Shown: one piece after another, positions 58,270 through 64,000 of the stretch
Layout: each line of letters begins with the position of its first letter
Numbering within the stretch: position 1 is the first letter of the stretch
NCBI RefSeq assembly: GCF_921293095.1
Contig: NC_060254.1
Span: 992,001-1,056,000 of the forward strand
Length of the DNA stretch: 64,000 nucleotides
Source of the DNA: Ischnura elegans
Taxonomy: Eukaryota; Arthropoda; Insecta; Odonata; Coenagrionidae
Reading direction: 5' to 3'
Program-made: the position numbers and the translations under genes
Notes under the pieces: generated by a model
What the model saw: only the letters and a program-made list of their open reading frames with translations
The model's database searches: none
Told to the model about the DNA's origin: nothing

Positions 58270-61076
58270 GCATCGCATCTGCTAGATTAACCCTTCAGGT
58301 GTGGGAAACATACGAGCAAGAGTGTGTCCATGAGTGAGGGGAAAATATAAAAGAACATTCACCCATCCCCTCTGCCCAAAATAAGTTCTTCCTTGGTTAT
58401 GAGCGGGGTCACATTCGCTTCCCTTGAGGCTGCCCATCCATTATCCTCTCAATATGCTCTGGAGAGAGACTGGATGGGAGAAATTAGGCGCTTATTAAAA
58501 TTTTAACCAAAACTAACCCATTTTACTTGACCTCAAATTAACCAGGATTTACAAATAAAATTCATAGTATGGTTTTGTAGAGTTTTGCCAATAAAATAAT
58601 TTTGCCAGATTATCCGATACTGCACAAATCTAGCCCTCAGTGGGTGGGGTTCTTCCTGTCTGCCCTTGGTCTCTTCACACCTGCTCTGACCCTCTGCCCC
58701 AGGAGAAAAAAAAAAGGTTCTGGCTTCCCTTGCAAATTTTTCTGCAGAGACTAGCAACTACAGCCATAGGATTTAGGAAACACGTGAATCTCAGCCAACA
58801 TGCAAGGAACCTAAGTTGATGAGGAGTTAGAATAATCCTCTCATCAACGATCATAACAACATCATTGATTGTGGCCCCTAAGTGGGGAACCAGCCCCCTA
58901 AGTGGGTGAAAGGAATGCAGCTTCATGAAATGCAGCTGTAGGAGTAGGTAGTAATGTGGATTTAGATGGAAAAATGGCAAAACTAAGAGCATCCATGGGA
59001 AAGCTTAGGTTTCACAATGCAGTTGGTAGCTTCATAAAGCTAACATAATGGAGTTAAGAATGAATTTCTGAGACCTTGAAAACCACTCTGCTAACCAGTC
59101 ACTTTTCTACTTTATGATTGATTTGTATGCAAAAGGCCCAGGAAAAGAGTGACATTAAGCCTGCTGCCATCTGAACAGTTAAAGATAGTGGTACTCTCCC
59201 TTCACTCACCTGCACCTGATTAGAACTGACTTCTCACCTGCAAAAGGTATTTGGAACCCATTACAACTGAACAGGGGGAAACTGCAATCAGCTCATATGC
59301 AATATGATACCCTTGCTCCACCAAATGGGAGTGGTAGTCAGCAATAAAAAAAAAACCACATGCAAAATGGTGTGAGAAGCATGTAACACATTCATCAGAA
59401 GTGAATGCCTCAAGAAGAGTATCTCATAACACATCATCATCCTACCCTGTACACAATAATGCTTTGGCAATAGAAAAATGGGACCATTAAAATACATGGG
59501 GTGGAAATGAGAAATGGATTCACATTTTAGTAGCATCAATATCAATGCCTATCGTCAACACTCTTGAAAAATTTGGGGGGAACCCTGACTAAAGTTGAGA
59601 AAATTGAGAAAAAGAATAATATGTGAAGGGATTACACTCTAAATCGGTGATGTAACTTTTTCTCTTTCTTACGCACCAAGTATGTCTCCAAAAAATAAAA
59701 CTTTGATTGAAGACCATATTTATACAAGTAAGGAGGTCAGTAAATCACAGTGGCAAATGACATTCCATGGCACTCCTTAAAACAAAATGGATATTGAGGA
59801 GCAAGAAATAACCCCAAGCAATGTTTCCCTACAGTTAACCAATCACTCTCCTACTTTACGATTGTTTTGTATGCAATAGGCCCAGAAAAAGTGACATTAA
59901 GGCCATTCTATTTTAATACGAATCAGTCTGCAATAAGTTAAGGCTCAGGCAGACCTAATATCTCTAAGATGGAGACGTAACAAATGAAGTTGATCATCAT
60001 AAAAGCAACATCAATTGAGATGCAAGTCCCTCTGCGAATGATACTTACACAGAGTGCCCATTCGCTCATGTTGTGCTTCTGTCAGAAGCAATACGCAAAG
60101 GGAGGCTCGATGGATTTACGAAACTCTCTTGATGAAGGATGGATGATGGTACGATATGAGGAGAAAGGGGCGATCGAAAGGGTGATGAAGGGTCATTAGT
60201 GTCTCTTTTGAGTGTATGCAGTAACTAGTGAGTGGATGATAGATTCTTCACAATTATGATGAAAAAACAGCTAAAATATTTCTCAACGATAATAATTCTC
60301 TCCTCTCCCATCTTTTTATCGCTCATTCTTTATTGCCCAACGGGCACGCACAAACATTCTTTTTTCTTTATTTTTTGTATGTTTCCTTTGCCCAAAAAAC
60401 TTTGGGTTGAAAATTTAACACTTTGTCCTCGCAATTAATTGGCTGTGCAAAATGTAATAGGGGACAGTTGTTGTCGCTGGCGTATCTCAAGGCGGTTTGG
60501 GGGGTGGGGGGGAGGAGGAGTGTTCGAGGAATGACGGACAGCCACCCACAGATGTGCTCTCACTCACTCACCCTTGCCCTGCTTCACTCAATCACAATTA
60601 TTTTATTATTATTAATATTATTATTATTATATTCACAACCGGCATCCCTCCAGATACTACCTCCTCTTTCCTCCATTGATGAGCACGAGCATAAATCATG
60701 GACGCTTTTCCCTCTCTTCCCGGGCCCAGACTCGGAGGTTTGTGTACTCTGTGGCGGTGTCTGTGCGGAGTAGCGCACTTTTCCCCCCTTTCGTCGTCTG
60801 CATCGACACCTCGATTCGTTGTTCCTCCAGGGCCCAGTCAGATTGCCTCCCAGTCGAATGGGACACTTCACCAAAAGGCATTTATTCTTCTCAATTCCTA
60901 CCTCTCTCTGCTCGCTCGTACAAAGAAGAGCACTTAACGCATATTTGTTCATCCTGAAATCGTCGTCACCGCCCCCGACGTCGGCACCACTGCCGTCGCC
61001 GCTTTCTCCCGCGGCCCTCCCCGTGCTGCCCCCGGGGGCGGCTTCGCCTCCTCTTGTTGCCCCCCGCCGCCTCCAC
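58270..61076. other. Non-coding DNA, possibly downstream of the exon at 61077
   Basis: No gene motif. If the minus-strand exon ending at 61077 is real, at least part of this is its 3' UTR. An ATT microsatellite lies at about 60600-60632. Confidence 0.4.
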
Positions 61077-61456
61077 TCAGTGGAACGGGCCCGTCCCCGC
61101 GCCGCCAGACCGCCTCCCGAAGGCCGTCTCGTCGTGCGACTTGTGGAAGGGTGGGGCAGGGTCCCTGAGGGGCAGCAGCCCCCCCTCCCCCGCCTTCTCC
61201 TTGCCCCCGCTGCGCCCCTTGGTTCCCAGCTCCGTCATCCCGGACACCTCGCTCTCGCTCTTGGGGCGAGGGGGCGGGAGTCCAAGGACTGCGGCAGCCA
61301 CGCCCCCTCCACCACCCACCACCACGCCACACACGCCGCCCTTGCCCAGGACGCTGCCCGGCACGCCCAGGTTCGAGAGGACTCCACCGTGTGGCGCCAC
61401 CAGCTCCCGCCGCCGCTTGCGCCGCTTCCGACGGCCTCTGTCCTCCCTTGCTGCCA
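61077..61456 (-). CDS. Putative last coding exon of an unknown host gene, basic then glycine-rich
   Basis: A good acceptor (branch-like CTAAT, then CTGTCTATGTCCACAG) starts a 380-bp open exon on the minus strand, ending in TGA at 61077-61079. It encodes 125 residues: a basic patch GRRKRRKRRRELVAPHGG, a glycine-rich stretch, a KSESEVSGMTELGTKGRSGG segment, and a C-terminal DPAPPFHKSHDETAFGRRS. It is GC-rich among AT-rich DNA. Other frames here are also open because of composition; this one is preferred for its splice site and charged motif. The protein is unidentified. Confidence 0.5.
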
Positions 61457-62633
61457 CTGTGGACATAGACAGCATTAGAGTGCGGCAGATTAAGGAATTT
61501 AAGGCGAACCGGAGAATGCACCCACAACCAAAAGAGAAACAGATGTACTTGAAAAAGATTACCACGCACGAGCAGTAAGGTACGTGGACAGTGGTGGTCT
61601 CGGTTTGTTGGGCCTGACAACCCCTGTCATAAGGAAAGATTAGAGGAAAAGAAACTGTCTCATAAGCCTCATAAAATTACTGGTGATCAAGATAGAAGAC
61701 TAACTAACATTTTCTAGTCTCCGTTTGAGTAAATGATTTTATTCCAATAGGGCAGTTTCCTTCATCAAAGAAAACGAAAGGCATTGATTGCGATTCTTTA
61801 CCCACCATTACTGTATTCATAATATTCAAATTATTTGGTTTTAGAAATACCGGTTTAGACGAATGGCAAGGGTCAATTTTATCCTCATTTGAAAAAGGCC
61901 AGATTGGCGCCCATGTGATGCCACTCCACAGTTTCTATACGAGTAGATAGGAGTTTTACATTGTCTGAGGTTACCAATGCATGCATGAGGCACAGAGCTC
62001 AGGGAAACATCTCTTTATAATCACACATTAAAAATACCTAAGTTCGGAAAGTTTCCTTCGTTTGATAGGGGAATAATAATCCTTATTTAAGCCAAGCGCT
62101 ACCAGCTAGCATGGTACATGGTACTCTAGCGTCGTATCAGCGCTCAGAGCCTCGCCCCAAGGTCACCTCACTTGCGGCAGCGGGAACCAGAAATGCGTCA
62201 CACGGGAGTTTTCCCGGCATTCATACTTAGCCGTCGCGTTTTCGCGCGCTTGAAAATTTTCACTTTTCATTTAATCGCGAAAAATAGATATCGTTATTTA
62301 AAAATCTGTTAGCGTGAAATACGTACTCCGGGAGTAATAATCTCTCGATTTAGGGAATAAAAAAATAAAAGGAAACCACCCTATTGCGTGGATACATACT
62401 ATCCAAAATATTGTAATTAAGTAGTAAATGAAATAATGGTTGAAATATTTCTAGTCACCTGTAAAAAATCAAGTAAGAGTGTAATATATTTAGCCGCCGG
62501 TCAGGTAGGCCACCACATACACCACCAAGTCATCTTCTTCCAAGGCAAACTTCAGATTGTGTTTACCAAACAAGGTCTCTTATAGTTGTGACACACAGGG
62601 GAGATAGAGGCCGTGCTCAGGAAGCGACTGTCG
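61457..62633. other. Non-coding DNA, probable intron if the 61077 exon is real
   Basis: No coding motif was seen. A CpG-richer patch lies at about 62150-62260. Confidence 0.4.
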
Positions 62634-63235
62634 CACAGTGGGCTGGAATCGAAAAAAGCTGGCCAAAAGTCGCTAGAGTCTAAAGTATTGGTAAATTAAC
62701 GAAACTTTTTACAAATTATGTATTGTAAAGATGCAACTGAACTTATTTAGGACTATGTATGCCACAATATTGTTTAGAAGGGCGATAACAATAAAAATAG
62801 GTGAATGTGATGCGGGAAGCAAACTCTACAGGGGCACACCTACTTCCTCCTATGGAAATATCAAGGGAAAAATGGGATTTTTTCTACTGTTAACAACGTT
62901 AAAGCTATCGAATAGTTGTTTATAAGGTAAATTTTGTACAAAAACAAAATTTTCTGGTATGTTTTTCCCGATATGCTCTAATCTTCTAATTTTCTTGTGT
63001 CGGGCTTCCAATGCCTCTTCGAAAAGCTGTCCAATTGGAAGAATGACATGTTTCACAATTCCCGCTCCATGTATTAAAACTTTGTGAATAGTTCCCTCTT
63101 TATTTGCCAAGACCACAATATGCAAATCTTGACTAGTTACTTTCGTTGTATCCATAACTGGGTAACTACTCTGTGAACGTCCTTCGGCAAGGAAGACTGA
63201 AGGGAGACTGACTCGACTAGAAATGAGCGAGCCAA
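62634..63235 (-). mobile_element. 3' end of a Transib copy, with C-terminal transposase fragment
   Basis: The left end is CACAGTG (62634-62640), a 22-bp spacer and CCAAAAGTC, almost the same as the end at 4273; the flank is TGTCG. From 63235 to 62850 on the minus strand an open fragment encodes TTKVTSQDLHIVVLANKEG, HKVLIHGA and ILPIGQLFEEALEARHKK. I take this for the C-terminal region of Transib transposase. The copy is cut at about 63235. Confidence 0.65.
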
Positions 63236-63459
63236 TCGCATAGACGGCTTATTTTGGGAAAACTGAATTTCTAGATTGGAAAAATTTGCGAGCGTTCAAA
63301 GTTAAAGAACAAATCTTGGTACACAAGTGGGCAGCCGCTGAGTGAAAAGGGCGAGGGGAGCGCGCGAACCGTTAAGTTTATTAACGTCCGCACGCGGCCT
63401 GCGCGCGAAGACCCAAGGGTACACTCAGAAAAGGGTACATACCGTAAAGGCACCGCAAA

Positions 63460-64000
63460 TAATAAGTAGTTGAGTGCAATACAATATAAATAATAAACCA
63501 GTGGCAGAGACCATAATAATTTATAATTTTAATATTGAAGAAATATTAGCTATTAATTTCATTGACAAAAACTTGATTAAATATAATTAATCAATTAATT
63601 CATCAAAGAATAGTGTTCATTCATCATCTAATGACTCGTCATCACTCTCATCTTTACATTCATCATTCCCGCAATCAATCAGTTTTTTCACTTCTGGATC
63701 TAAATCATCCTTCAATTTACTATTACGAAATGAAATCGAAGATATCAAGGGATCAGAGGTGAGCAGCAACCTCAGAAATAAATCTTCATTAGTCGCCTCT
63801 CTTGATATCTTCCGCGTATTCATGTGGAATGGCTATATTTTCCATAGAATCTTTTGTGATGGATTCATTGATCCTTTGTGCCGTATGATTAAGTAACTCT
63901 TGTAGGCCCACCTCACAATTTTCCTCGCTGATATGTATTCCTTTTAGATAAGTTGATTTTTTTGCGGAAAACACCTGGTTGTACCTGGGAAACAGCTTAT
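63460..64000 (-). pseudogene. Second Transib transposase relic with internal deletion
   Basis: From the window edge the minus strand encodes KLFPRYNQVFSAKKSTYL and ISEENCEVGLQELLNHTAQR, matching LYPGYDRI and CEVNLQAPL of the copy at 48900-50157. At about 63825 the text jumps, out of frame, to NTRKISREATNEDLFLRLLL and SDPLISSI and an acidic tail (DECKDESDDES), the C terminus of the family. The whole catalytic core is missing. The rest lies beyond the window. Confidence 0.65.

Noticed and set aside
60819-61578. Several long open frames on both strands across the GC-rich block
   Set aside because: They are overlapping products of composition (proline-, glycine- and arginine-rich). Only the minus frame entered through a convincing splice acceptor was kept.
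1-64000. CRISPR arrays, rRNA genes, intact tRNA genes
   Set aside because: Repeats present are transposon arrays or microsatellites. The two tRNA-like units are degenerate.

Overview
This window is a stretch of arthropod, most likely insect, nuclear genome. It is almost entirely transposable elements, decayed copies of them and AT-rich non-coding DNA. Evidence for an animal genome: spliced exons with GT/AG borders, non-LTR and LTR retrotransposons, a copia with the initiator-tRNA-Met primer site, Transib, Harbinger-like, pogo-like and hAT-like DNA transposons, and tRNA-derived SINE heads. The (ATGTAG)n-tailed CR1-group element and the abundance of hairpin MITEs resemble hemimetabolous insect genomes, but the species cannot be fixed from sequence alone. 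No bacterial operon, CRISPR array, rRNA or intact tRNA gene was seen.

Layout. 1-5261: sparse DNA with a hairpin MITE (594-728), two related minus-strand exons of an unknown host gene (2021-2127, 3499-3596) and one Transib-type end (heptamer at 4267-4273). 5262-8950: a nearly intact minus-strand CR1-group retrotransposon whose ORF1 (esterase) and ORF2 (endonuclease-RT) overlap at a T TTT TTA slippery site. 9271-15790: an uncharacterised plus-strand gene relic split by a complete minus-strand gypsy element (9659-14497, target duplication CATAC). 15849-19371: an RTE-like retrotransposon, broken by stops and a 148-bp tandem duplication. 19500-24670: a minus-strand RT relic split by a gypsy fragment and by an 8-bp-TSD DNA transposon that carries two smaller elements. 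25191-28914: poly-C hAT-like MITEs and unique DNA. 30145-32095 and 34699-36675: two copies of a TIR element (CCCATAC...GTATGGG, 2-bp TSD) with subterminal repeat arrays and an internal intron-like unit. 32789-33491: a hAT MITE with a perfect TSD. 37186-38761: a decayed LINE. 38954-40526: a second CCC...GGG element. 41365-45655: a copia element (TSD GAGAA) with two internal deletions.

45670-52120 is the most layered part. An L1-like endonuclease relic contains a pogo-like element (TA TSD), which contains a Harbinger-like MITE (TTA TSD), which contains a 4.6-kb Transib (CGTCG TSD), which contains a 213-bp palindrome. The Transib ends resemble V(D)J recombination signals: a CACAGTG heptamer, a 22-bp spacer and a nonamer-like A-rich block. 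They sit on almost identical inverted arms of about 1 kb. Two further Transib relics lie at 62634-64000.

52121-64000 is otherwise mainly unique AT-rich DNA with one GC-rich putative terminal exon on the minus strand (61077-61456). The three or four putative host exons all lie on the minus strand; whether they belong to one gene cannot be told here.
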